Source: a bacterium (GTDB lineage Bacteria > Bacillota > Bacilli > Lactobacillales > Streptococcaceae). Taken from it: a stretch of DNA of 64,000 bases. Where the stretch lies: positions 1-64,000 of the forward strand of contig CAJNBX010000004.1 in NCBI GenBank assembly GCA_905221115.1. The letters are read 5' to 3'. Shown piece after piece: positions 8,322 to 17,300 of this stretch. The translations under genes were made by a program, and so were the position numbers. The first letter of the stretch is position 1. Each line of letters begins with the position of its first letter. Under the pieces are notes generated by a model. The model did no database searches, had not been told where the DNA came from, and worked only from the letters and a program-made list of their open reading frames with translations.

Positions 8322-8654
8322 ATGAGGATAAAATCGGTGTTGAAACAGGTATTTTTGACGGAAGAAGAAAATAAAAAATTAAATGATTGTATGAGGAAGG
8401 AAAATATTCGTAATTTTTCTGAGTTTGCTAGACAAAAATTAATACGAACAGATTTGAACATCCAAAAAGTCTCTTTTGAAGGTTTAGTTCCTTTAACAGA
8501 AGAGTTGGAACAAGTCGGAAAGAATATCAATTCTATAGCCCGTCTTGCAACTGTAGTGGGGAGAATAAGCTATGAAAACAAAATGGATATGTCTATTTTG
8601 ATGCAAAAAATAGTTGATGCGATGGAGGAAAAAGATGTTTATTTTCAAAAGTAA
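8322..8654 (+). CDS. MobC-like relaxosome accessory protein (second copy)
   Basis: This 110-aa protein has the same plan as its upstream neighbour: KSVLKQVFLTEEENKKLND, then NFSEFARQKLI, then LEQVGKNINSIARLA. The last is a clear MobC signature and fits better than in the first copy. Two adjacent paralogues suggest a heteromeric or two-site DNA-binding complex at an origin of transfer. The putative oriT-like region at 8880-9070 lies just downstream. Confidence 0.68.
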   Translation: MRIKSVLKQVFLTEEENKKLNDCMRKENIRNFSEFARQKLIRTDLNIQKVSFEGLVPLTEELEQVGKNINSIARLATVVGRISYENKMDMSILMQKIVDAMEEKDVYFQK

Positions 8655-8829
8655 TATGGATAAGGATTTTGATCAGATATGCGAATACATACTGAAATTA
8701 AAGAGGGCAGAATTATTTCTTCATGGAATTAAACAACAAGACAAAACGAAGGCTCGTTTGTATCATGCGATGCTGGAATACTATGATGCTAACCATAAAA
8801 AAGAAAGACATATGAGGATTTTAAAATAA
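8635..8829 (+). CDS. Small hypothetical protein of element 1
   Basis: A 64-aa lysine-rich protein, start chosen at 8635 behind GGAGGA. It overlaps the end of the second MobC-like gene by 20 bases. No family recognised. It is helical and basic (KLKRAELFLHGIKQQDKTKARL). The operon position suggests a role in mobilization or replication. The operon terminator follows directly. Confidence 0.55.
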   Translation: MFIFKSNMDKDFDQICEYILKLKRAELFLHGIKQQDKTKARLYHAMLEYYDANHKKERHMRILK

Positions 8830-8831
8830 GG

Positions 8832-8863
8832 AAACGCTGTTAAAAATTTTGCAGCGTTTTTTA
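8832..8863 (+). terminator. Terminator of the element 1 backbone operon
   Basis: AAACGCTG (8832-8839) / CAGCGTTT (8852-8859) followed by T-rich sequence, directly after the last small gene. Confidence 0.85.
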
Positions 8864-8879
8864 TATATCTTCTTAAAAT

Positions 8880-9070
8880 ATTTGTACACACAAATGACAG
8901 TCAAATTGATTTTTGGGATTATTTTATCGAGAAGGAAAGATTTATCATAATATGACTTTGCGAGCTCAGAGTCTGTATACACATACTCCCAAAATCACCC
9001 CCAAAATTTGTATACACACAGTGTAAGTACTTTTGGGATGATTTGAATTTGGGGGAATCCCCAAACCCCT
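8880..9070. other. Origin-like region: repeats and GGGG/CCCC hairpin (candidate oriT or ori)
   Basis: Non-coding DNA with repeated GTAYACACA words (8884, 8973, 9010), two TTTTGGGATNATTT words (8911, 9031) and a hairpin TTTGGGG-GAAT-CCCCAAA (9048-9065) followed by CCCC. The core CCCCAAACCCC (9059-9069) also follows a similar hairpin in element 2 (22423-22433). Placement beside the MobC-like genes suggests an origin of transfer; a replication origin is an alternative. Confidence 0.5.
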
Positions 9071-9100
9071 TTAGAAATAGTTAGATATAAGATTAAAAAA

Positions 9101-9109
9101 TGGTATAAT
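9101..9109 (+). promoter_or_regulatory. Extended -10 promoter of the cargo operon
   Basis: TGGTATAAT (TG at 9101, TATAAT 9104-9109), 32 bases before the TTG start of the methylase gene. No good -35 was found. Confidence 0.6.
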
Positions 9110-9141
9110 ATTAAAAGATAAACGTTTTCAAGGAGTAGACT

Positions 9142-9834
9142 TTGAAAGAAAATTTAATCAAATCAAAAAAGCGTGTTCAAAAGCATGGAGAGGTTTTTAC
9201 ACCATCCTGGATGGTACAGAAAATGTTAGATACTCCAGGTATTAAAGAGGCTTGTGAAAATATTTCTGCAACGTTTTTAGAACCTTCTGCAGGAGATGGG
9301 AATTTTTTGCAAGCTATTTTAGAAAGAAAATTATCTGCCGTTATCATGCAATATGATGAAAGAAGTTGGAAGACAAAATCATTGATTGCATTATCGTCTA
9401 TATATGGGATAGAATTTCTCGAAGATAATTTAGAAGTAGCACGTTCACGTATGTTTCTTTATTATTTAGATTGGTACGAACAAATTTTTAGTACTAAGCT
9501 AACTAGTAGAAGTGATATCTATAAATCTGCATATTATCTTATTCATAAAAATATTGTTAGAGGAAATACCTTAACTCAACGTCATCCTGTTACAGATGAA
9601 CCTATTTGGTTTAATGAATGGCAACTTATCAAAGGACATTCTAGTTTGGTAAGAAAAGTTCCTTTTGCTTTATCAGAGCTTTTAGGTAAAAAAGTTGAGG
9701 ATAACACAATAGTAGAAGGGCAACTAAGTTTTTTTGATATTGATGATAACTTCAAGATAGAAGATGAAGCTTTTAAAAAAACTACGGAAATAGAAGAGAT
9801 AAATATTCAGAAAGTATATTTGCTAGGAGATTAG
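9142..9834 (+). CDS. Small N6-adenine methylase-like protein without the NPPY motif
   Basis: A TTG start preceded by AAGGAG. The 230-aa protein has the front of an adenine methyltransferase. GEVFTPSWMVQKML (16-29) and the SAM-binding motif I FLEPSAGDGNFL (45-56) are followed by YGIEFLEDNLEVAR (~92-105) and IVRGNTLT with WFNEW. The catalytic motif IV (N/D-PP-Y) is absent, so it probably does not methylate alone. It ends four bases before the giant fusion protein, which has NPPY. A partner or regulatory subunit of that enzyme is the likely role (inference). It could instead be a degraded methylase. Confidence 0.75.
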   Translation: MKENLIKSKKRVQKHGEVFTPSWMVQKMLDTPGIKEACENISATFLEPSAGDGNFLQAILERKLSAVIMQYDERSWKTKSLIALSSIYGIEFLEDNLEVARSRMFLYYLDWYEQIFSTKLTSRSDIYKSAYYLIHKNIVRGNTLTQRHPVTDEPIWFNEWQLIKGHSSLVRKVPFALSELLGKKVEDNTIVEGQLSFFDIDDNFKIEDEAFKKTTEIEEINIQKVYLLGD

Positions 9835-9838
9835 AATA

Positions 9839-12800
9839 ATGATTTCAAATTTTGAATTTTTGGCAATTGATATGGATACAGCAGATCTATTTCAGACAAT
9901 TAACAAGGCTGAAGAAAATTATACGCATGGGGATTATGAAGGAACACTGACAAAAGCAAGAAAAGTTGCTGAGAATACAGCGAGATTGATTGCTGATAGA
10001 GAGTATATAGAAGTTCGTGAACGAGCAACTTTTAACGATGTGCTAGGGGAAATCAGAGGCTTGATTTCAAATCAAACAATTATTGACTATTTCTATGATA
10101 TTAAAGGTAAAGGAAATAGCTCTGCACATGTTCTCAATCCCGAAGTTGCTACTAAGGAAAATGCTTTAAGATCACTAAAACAAGTGTTTGAGATTCTAGC
10201 TTGGGTTATGTTGAACTATATTGAACCTGATTTAACTGCCAGTGCTATTGGTCAGTTTTTAGAACCCAGAGCACAAGAGATGTACACTACAGCTGAGAGA
10301 AAATTTATCTACATTCAAACAGTGAATAATGAGAGCGGACTTTTTAATGCCTTTGAAGGTACTCAAAAAATTGGTGAGGGTAGTGTTTCTTCTGATGATC
10401 TCGAGACAGACTGGTCTCCTAATAGTGACTTTTTACGAACAGTTGCTCCCAAACGTATTAACCAATATATGAAAACATCTGGTCTACCCTATACTCTTGG
10501 CTGGGTAGAGCTTGCTTATAAGAAAACTACAAAATCTTGGTTTCATGACTATGATGTCCATAACATATTAAAACGCTCAGGGATTAAGCAGGCTGAGAAT
10601 TTGGAAGGAACTGAATGGTTCAAGACAGACTTAGAGACAGCAAAGGCTGCTATTAAAGCTGTTAAAGAAGGTAGAAATTGCCTCAATGTGGCTATAGATG
10701 AATCTTGTGTAGCAGAACCTATAATCACTCTTCGTCCAGAGCAAGAAGCTGCAGTCGAACAGACACAAAAAGTTTTCAAGAAAAAAGACAGGATGCTCTG
10801 GAATGCTAAAATGCGTTTTGGTAAAACGTTGACAGCGTTACAATTAGTTAAGAATGAAGCGTTCCAAAGGGTTCTTATCATGACACATAGACCTGTTGTA
10901 TCGGATTCATGGTTTGATGATTTTAAAAAGATGAATATGAGTGAGGAAGGTTACGACTTTGGTTCAGTACACAGAGGAGAGACTCTTGAAGTGTTGAAAA
11001 AAGGTGAGAAGCCTTTTGTTTACTTTGCTTCAATTCAATTACTTCGTTATAATGGTGGTCAAACGAATCTTAAAAACTTTTCTGATATTGATTGGGATTT
11101 AATCATTATTGATGAGGCACATGAAGGAACTCAGACAGAACTAAGTGATAGTGTGATGCGAGTGCTTATCAAAGAACATACAAAAGTACTTGAGTTATCT
11201 GGAACTCCGTTCAATCTTTTAGATAAGTTTGATGACGAACAAGTCTATACTTGGGATTACGTGATGGAGCAAACTGCTAAGAAAAAATGGGAACTTGAGC
11301 GCCCAAATGAACCTAATCCTTACGAAATCTTGCCTAAAGTATCCATGTATACATTTGAGATGAAGCATAAGGAGCGTTTTTCTGATGAGAGTAAATCTTT
11401 CAATTTTAGAGAATTCTTTCGTGTGGGTGAGAATGGAACGTTGGTTTATAAACAAGAAGTTCGTCAATTTTTAGACAATATTACAAATCCTGATGGAAGC
11501 ACAAATTATCCTTTTTCAACAAGCGCATATCGTGAAGAGTTGCGTCATACACTTTGGTTGATGCCTGGTGTGAAGGAGGCCAATGCTTTTGAGGAGTTGC
11601 TAAAAGAACATCCAATTTTTGGAAAAGAGTATAAGATTGTCAATGTTGTTAGAGGATCGAGCACCGATGATGGAATCACTAATGATGTAGATATTGAAAA
11701 GGTTCGTTATGCTATTGGTAAAGATCCATCACAGACAAAAACAATTACTTTAACTGTTCGTAAGCTAACAACAGGAGTCAATATTCCAGAGTGGACAGCG
11801 GTTTTGTTTCTGTCAAATACCAATAGTGCTATGAATTACTTACAAGCTGCTTTTCGAGCTCAGACACCATTTTCACATGAAAAGCTTGGGATGAAAACGA
11901 ATTGTTACGTTTTTGATTTTGCACCTGATAGAGCATTGACAGTAATGGCTGAGAGCGCACAGATTAACTCAGGTGTAGGTAAAAAGAATACAGAGAAGCA
12001 AAAGCAAGCTATGGCTCGACTACTCAATTTTATGCCTATATTAGGTGTTTCAGAGAATGGTATGAAAACCTATAATGTCGATAAAATGCTGACGCAGCTT
12101 AAAAAAGTTTATGCTGAAAAAGCGGTGCGTTCAGGTTTTGAAGATGATAGTCTTTATAATGATAATTTACTAACTTTGACAGCTGATGATGCAACTGTGT
12201 TTAATAAACTAAATGCTATTGTGGGTAAGACTCAAAGTCAAAGGAACTCCAATAAAGTTATTATCAACGATAATGGTTTGACAGATGAAGAGCATGAACA
12301 AGCTGAACGTGCTAAGAAGAAACCCAAAGTAAAACGTACTCAGGAAGATTTAGAAGTAATTGAAAAACAAAAAGAAGCCAAAAAGCAACGTAAGAATATG
12401 ATTTCTATTTTACGAGGTGTTTCTATTCGTATTCCGATGATGATTTATGGCATGAAAGTCGATTTAGCAAAGGATATTTCCATTCAAGATTTTGTTAAGC
12501 AAGTGGATGATGAATCTTGGAAGGAATTCATGCCTAAAGGTTTCTCTAAAGGCATGTTTAGCAACATTACTAAGTATTATGATGCCGAGGTGTTTATCGA
12601 AGCAGGACGTATCATTCGTCAGCGTGCTAAATCTTTTGATGATATGGATTTCATAGAGAGGGCAGAACATATCGCTGATCTGTTTAGTACCTTTAAGAAT
12701 CCGGATAAAGAGACGGTATTGACTCCATGGCGTGTTGTCAATCTCCAAGTTGCAAAATCAGTTGGAGGTTTGAACTTCTATGATGATAATTTTGAATCGG

Positions 12801-14209
12801 CTACAGATGGAGCAACGTCTAATCTTCATTGGGTGGACGTGGACAAAGAGGTAACCTCATCAGTTTATAAAACAGATACGAAAATTTTAGATATCAACTC
12901 TAAAACAGGTCTTTATCCTCTTCATAGTGCTATCAGCCTCTATTATCAGAGGGTTGCCCAGAATGATGATAGTCATTTTGAGGCTAATCAAGTTTATCAA
13001 GATATTTTGGAAAATAATATCTACGCCATTGCTAAAACTCCGATGGCTAAGACTATCACTGAACGAACTTTGATAGGCTACAAGAATTATAAAACTAATG
13101 TAGCCTATATTGAAAACTTTTCAGATACCTTGAAATCAAGTGTTGAAGAAGGTAAAAAATTAGTTGAGGAGGCGTTTAAAAACGTGAAATTTGATGTAGT
13201 GATTGGCAATCCTCCTTATCAAAATGAAGGAATAGGGGATGTTGCTCGTGATGAGCCAATTTATCATAAATTTATGGATTTGGCTTATGAAGTTGCAGAT
13301 AAAGCAGTTTTGATTACACCAGCTCGATTTCTTTTTAATGCAGGGCAAACTCCAAAAATGTGGAATAAGAAAATGTTAGAAGATAAGCATCTTCAAGTCA
13401 TTTATTTTGCTCAAAAATCTGAAGAAGTATTTCCAAATACAGATATTAAGGGTGGAGTAGCCGTTACTTACCGAGATACCCAGAAAAACTTTGGAGCCAT
13501 CGAGACCTTCACACCAGTCGAATGGCTAAACGAATTGTTCCATTTGGTACATCATAAAGTAAAGAGATCATTTAATGAATACCTATTTGGAAAGAGTAGT
13601 TACAAATTTAGCGCTAATTTATATAATCGCTATCCAGAATTGAGAGGCAGAGTTTCAGTTGCAGAAGAAAAATCGATTGGTTCTAATATTTTTGAAAGAT
13701 TACCAGAGATATTTTCGGACGAAAAACAATCGGATAGTCAAGTTGGAATTTATGGGCGCTTGAATAATGAACGTGTGATAAAATGGATTGATGCTGACTT
13801 AATTGAACCTCATTCCAATTTGAATAAATACAAAGTATTTTTACCTGCTTCTAATGGAAGCGGGGCGATAGGCGAAGTTCTATCGACCCCACTCGTGGGT
13901 ACCCCACTCGTGGGTCACACACAAACCTTTATTTCTTTTGGTGCATTTGAGACTAAAAAGGAAGCTGAGAATTGCTTGAAGTTTATAAAGACAGATCTAG
14001 CTCGTGCAATGCTAGGGACACTCAAAGTAACACAACATAATCAATCAAAAGAGGTTTGGATCAATGTTCCTTGGTTTGATTTTAATGATTATTCTATTAT
14101 CGATTGGTCAAAATCTGTTAAAGAAATAGAAGAAGAGCTTTATGATTACTTTAATGTACCAGACTATATTATTGCTGAGTTGAAAGCTAATGTTAGAAGG
14201 ATGGACTAG
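9839..14209 (+). CDS. Fused restriction-modification-like protein: GIY-YIG-like + SF2 helicase + Eco57I-type methylase
   Basis: A single 1456-aa chain. An N-terminal helical DUF4145-like domain (~15-120) precedes a segment resembling T5orf172/GIY-YIG nucleases (~152-275: FIYIQTV, QKIG, the Arg of KRINQY, DYDVH, TEWF). A superfamily 2 helicase/translocase follows: Walker A AKMRFGKT (323-330), DEAH (425-428), SGTPFNLL, and QAAFRAQTPF. The methylase part has an unusual motif I, LDINSKTGLYPL (D1018), and catalytic NPPY (1124-1127). The C-terminal ~330 residues look like a target-recognition region. Expected action: ATP-driven translocation with cleavage of unmodified DNA and methylation of self DNA. 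It is coupled to the small methylase upstream (TAGGAGA site, 4-base gap). A TPLVG-TPLVG tandem repeat sits at ~1350-1359. Confidence 0.82.
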   Translation: MISNFEFLAIDMDTADLFQTINKAEENYTHGDYEGTLTKARKVAENTARLIADREYIEVRERATFNDVLGEIRGLISNQTIIDYFYDIKGKGNSSAHVLNPEVATKENALRSLKQVFEILAWVMLNYIEPDLTASAIGQFLEPRAQEMYTTAERKFIYIQTVNNESGLFNAFEGTQKIGEGSVSSDDLETDWSPNSDFLRTVAPKRINQYMKTSGLPYTLGWVELAYKKTTKSWFHDYDVHNILKRSGIKQAENLEGTEWFKTDLETAKAAIKAVKEGRNCLNVAIDESCVAEPIITLRPEQEAAVEQTQKVFKKKDRMLWNAKMRFGKTLTALQLVKNEAFQRVLIMTHRPVVSDSWFDDFKKMNMSEEGYDFGSVHRGETLEVLKKGEKPFVYFASIQLLRYNGGQTNLKNFSDIDWDLIIIDEAHEGTQTELSDSVMRVLIKEHTKVLELSGTPFNLLDKFDDEQVYTWDYVMEQTAKKKWELERPNEPNPYEILPKVSMYTFEMKHKERFSDESKSFNFREFFRVGENGTLVYKQEVRQFLDNITNPDGSTNYPFSTSAYREELRHTLWLMPGVKEANAFEELLKEHPIFGKEYKIVNVVRGSSTDDGITNDVDIEKVRYAIGKDPSQTKTITLTVRKLTTGVNIPEWTAVLFLSNTNSAMNYLQAAFRAQTPFSHEKLGMKTNCYVFDFAPDRALTVMAESAQINSGVGKKNTEKQKQAMARLLNFMPILGVSENGMKTYNVDKMLTQLKKVYAEKAVRSGFEDDSLYNDNLLTLTADDATVFNKLNAIVGKTQSQRNSNKVIINDNGLTDEEHEQAERAKKKPKVKRTQEDLEVIEKQKEAKKQRKNMISILRGVSIRIPMMIYGMKVDLAKDISIQDFVKQVDDESWKEFMPKGFSKGMFSNITKYYDAEVFIEAGRIIRQRAKSFDDMDFIERAEHIADLFSTFKNPDKETVLTPWRVVNLQVAKSVGGLNFYDDNFESATDGATSNLHWVDVDKEVTSSVYKTDTKILDINSKTGLYPLHSAISLYYQRVAQNDDSHFEANQVYQDILENNIYAIAKTPMAKTITERTLIGYKNYKTNVAYIENFSDTLKSSVEEGKKLVEEAFKNVKFDVVIGNPPYQNEGIGDVARDEPIYHKFMDLAYEVADKAVLITPARFLFNAGQTPKMWNKKMLEDKHLQVIYFAQKSEEVFPNTDIKGGVAVTYRDTQKNFGAIETFTPVEWLNELFHLVHHKVKRSFNEYLFGKSSYKFSANLYNRYPELRGRVSVAEEKSIGSNIFERLPEIFSDEKQSDSQVGIYGRLNNERVIKWIDADLIEPHSNLNKYKVFLPASNGSGAIGEVLSTPLVGTPLVGHTQTFISFGAFETKKEAENCLKFIKTDLARAMLGTLKVTQHNQSKEVWINVPWFDFNDYSIIDWSKSVKEIEEELYDYFNVPDYIIAELKANVRRMD
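13887..13915 (+). repeat. 15-bp tandem repeat inside the methylase recognition region
   Basis: CCCCACTCGTGGGT occurs twice with a one-base spacer (period 15 bp), encoding TPLVG twice. Being in frame, gain or loss of a unit would change the protein by five residues without breaking it. Confidence 0.85.
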
Positions 14210-14219
14210 AATAGAAGAC

Positions 14220-14269
14220 ACGTCTAACTCAGACACTAATTGCTTGCAATAAATGTCTGAGTTAGACGT
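14220..14269. repeat. Perfect 16-bp inverted repeat between cargo genes
   Basis: ACGTCTAACTCAGACA (14220-14235) and its exact complement TGTCTGAGTTAGACGT (14254-14269), with an 18-base loop. It lacks a T run, so it is not a standard terminator. It surrounds the start of the 30-codon frame at 14253. Confidence 0.85.
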
Positions 14270-14345
14270 ACAACTCTATCGAAAATATGGCCTCAGTCAG
14301 GAAGAAATTGCTTTTATTGAAAATAAAGTGAAGGAGATTAGGTAG
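14253..14345 (+). pseudogene. Detached methylase C-terminal tail (30 codons)
   Basis: The frame MSELDVQLYRKYGLSQEEIAFIE... resembles the very C-terminal tail of Eco57I-type adenine methylases, where LYxKYxLSQEEIxFIE is common. It follows the stop of the 1456-aa gene by 43 bases. It is probably a relic of a longer methylase gene or of a recombination that swapped the 3' end. A functional micro-ORF is less likely: no clear ribosome binding site precedes it. Confidence 0.55.
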
Positions 14346-14368
14346 GACATATGAATGTGGAGGAGTAG

Positions 14369-17300
14369 ATGACAGAATTTAAATTCAATAAATTAACGCC
14401 ATTAAATGATATTGATATTGATTCGTCGTATATAGAAGCAATGAAATATGCGCTAGAAGACGAAGATATCAAAAATATAGCTATATCAGGAAATTATGGT
14501 TCGGGTAAAAGTAGTTTTATAGAAACTTATAAGAGTATAAATAAGGACTTTAAACCATTACATATTTCGTTAGCACACTTTTCTTCAGTTAATAATATTG
14601 AAAATGGGGATAATAGTCAGATTAATTTAGTTAAAAATAATGCTGAAAACAGTAATCTAAGGGACCAAACTAAGATCATTGAAGGAAAAATAATTAATCA
14701 ATTATTACATCAGATTGATTCAAAATATATCCCAATGACTATTTTCAAGTCCAAGAAAAATCCAAGATTATCTGAAATTGTTTTCTTGTCCGCAACATTA
14801 CTCCTATTTGTATTGCCTACCTTACTTTTGTTGAATTATAGTCAATTAGCAATTTTAAGCAGGGAACTATTACCAACTTTTCCTCACATTGGGAATATTA
14901 TTCGTATTTTAGCTTATTTAATTTTGACCGGTAATCTTATTTCTACAGTATACAGACTATCTAAATTACAGTTAAATAGACGGTTAATAAAAATACTTTC
15001 TTTTCGTGGAACAAATATATCTGGTGAGATTGAAGTGTTTCAAAATGAAGAGACTTCATATTTTGATAAGTACTTAGATGATGTTTTATATCTTTTTGAT
15101 AATTGTCAAAGTAATATTATTATTTTTGAAGATATTGATAGATTTCAAACAAATCTTATTTTTGAGAAGTTAAGGGAAATAAATACGCTTGTCAACAATA
15201 AGAAGAAAAAGGAGCAAAAACTTTTATTTATTTATCTAGTTAAAGATGATATGTTTATTTCACAAGATAGAACTAAATTTTTTGATTTTATAATTCCGAT
15301 TATCCCAGTAGTTACCTCATCAAACTCAGGTGAAAAGATAGGTGAAATATTAACCAATTTAGGAGAATCAAATAGTGTTAGTAAGGCATTATTAAAACAA
15401 GTCGCGATTTACATTGATGATATGAGATTGGCGTATAATATTTGTAATGAATTTGTTTTATACAAGAATAATTTATTTAGTCAGGAGGAAAATGATAACA
15501 ATAAGTTAAATCTATCTGTAGATAAGATTTTTGCTATTATTGTATATAAAAATATCTTTCCTAAAGATTTTTCATTACTCCAAAAAGATTTAGGCTTTTT
15601 ACATCAACTATATATTAGAGTAGATGATTTAAAACAGGATAGCCTAGCTAAAAAATCAAAAGAAATTAAAGAAATAGAGCGACTAATAATATCTTCCGAA
15701 CAAGAAATTTCTAAGAATAAACTAGAACTCTATTCAACTTTTATGAAGGTTCCTGATGGCAGAGTAGCTATTCGCGTAAATGGCAAATTAGAAAGCGAGT
15801 TCCCAAGTAGGGTGGACTTTATTCGTGAAATTTTGACAGAAGATGCGAAGATTACTTCTATAGTGACAGATTATTATTATAATCGAGAGGATAGTAGAAA
15901 TGAAACTATTGATAGTGTTATTGCCATGGCTGATACTAATTTTCAGGAAAGGATGAATGCTTTAGAAAATAGAAGCCATCTTAAGGAGCTAAACTTTAAT
16001 TTAGAAAAATTACGTGAGGAGTATGAAAGTATTAAATCCAAAAAGTTATCTGCGCTCATCAACCGTAATTTTTTCGATGCTATAATGGAGGAATATACTT
16101 ATTTAAAGAAAGAGAAAAATTCTTTAATCATGTATTTATTGAGAAACGGCTATATAGATGAGTCTTATCCAGACTACATTACTTATTTTTATCCTAATAG
16201 CTTGAAGAAACAAGATAAAGAATTTTTAAATGCAGTACAAGGAGAACTTGAACTCTCTTGGGATTATCAGTTAGTGGAGGTGGCTGAAGTTAATGATAGG
16301 CTTAATGACTCTGACTTTACAAGAATTTACGTCCTAAATTTTGATTTATTTGAATATATTTTACATGGAACAAATGAAAAGAGATTGGGTGGTTACTTAT
16401 CGGATGTAAATGTCAAATTTATCAATAAGTTTTTGCAACAAAGTACACGACATCTTGCCGCAAAAATTACTGTATTGGAATATTTAATCGAACGAAACCA
16501 AAGAACATTGAAATTACTTTTAACTTCTGATGATATCCTCAAAAAGGAAAGGGTACAGAACATTATTTTATTACTATCATTCTTCGATTTTTCTAATATT
16601 AGTTGGCAAGAAGAACTACAAGAGACTATTTCCTATTTTGTGAGTTCTAACTGGTTGGCTATTAAAGAAACAAGTGATAATTTTATTGAATCTCTCAATA
16701 ATACTAGGATTCAAGATAATTTGAAGTTTATGGATGTTAAAATAAAAGATTTTAGTTTTGAAGAGAACAAAAAAGTAATGAGTGATTTTGTTTATGAACA
16801 TAATCTTTATGAAATAAATACTGATAATTTATCTAGTCTACTTTCCTATCTTGATAATAGTTTATCAGTCCAGATGCTTAAAGACAAACCATTTTCTATA
16901 CTTGAGCAATTTGATAATCTTAAACAATATGTTGGCAAAAACAGAGAGTTGTATATGTCGCAAATACTACCATTAATGAATAAGTGTATTCATGATGACT
17001 TACAAATTGTTTACGATGTCGTAAATGATACGAAAGTAGCTGAAAATTATAGAGTTGAATATTTAAAGAAAACTAAAAATTATTTTTTAGAAATATCAAA
17101 CTTATCATCGATGTCTATTTTAGATGCTGCTATTGAATTTAATAAGGCAACATATAGCACAAAAAATATTCTCAATTACTTTTATAACTATGATAGTTGG
17201 AATGAACGATTGATTGAATTTGTAAATAATGGAGATTGTTTAGATTTTTTGCAATCAGAGTTAAGGGAATTTTCAGATAAACTTCAAGAAGAGTTTCTGG

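Noticed and set aside
9142..9834. Small methylase as a frameshifted first part of the 1456-aa gene
   Set aside because: The large protein has its own start signal, a different N-terminal domain and its own (variant) motif I, so the two are separate genes.
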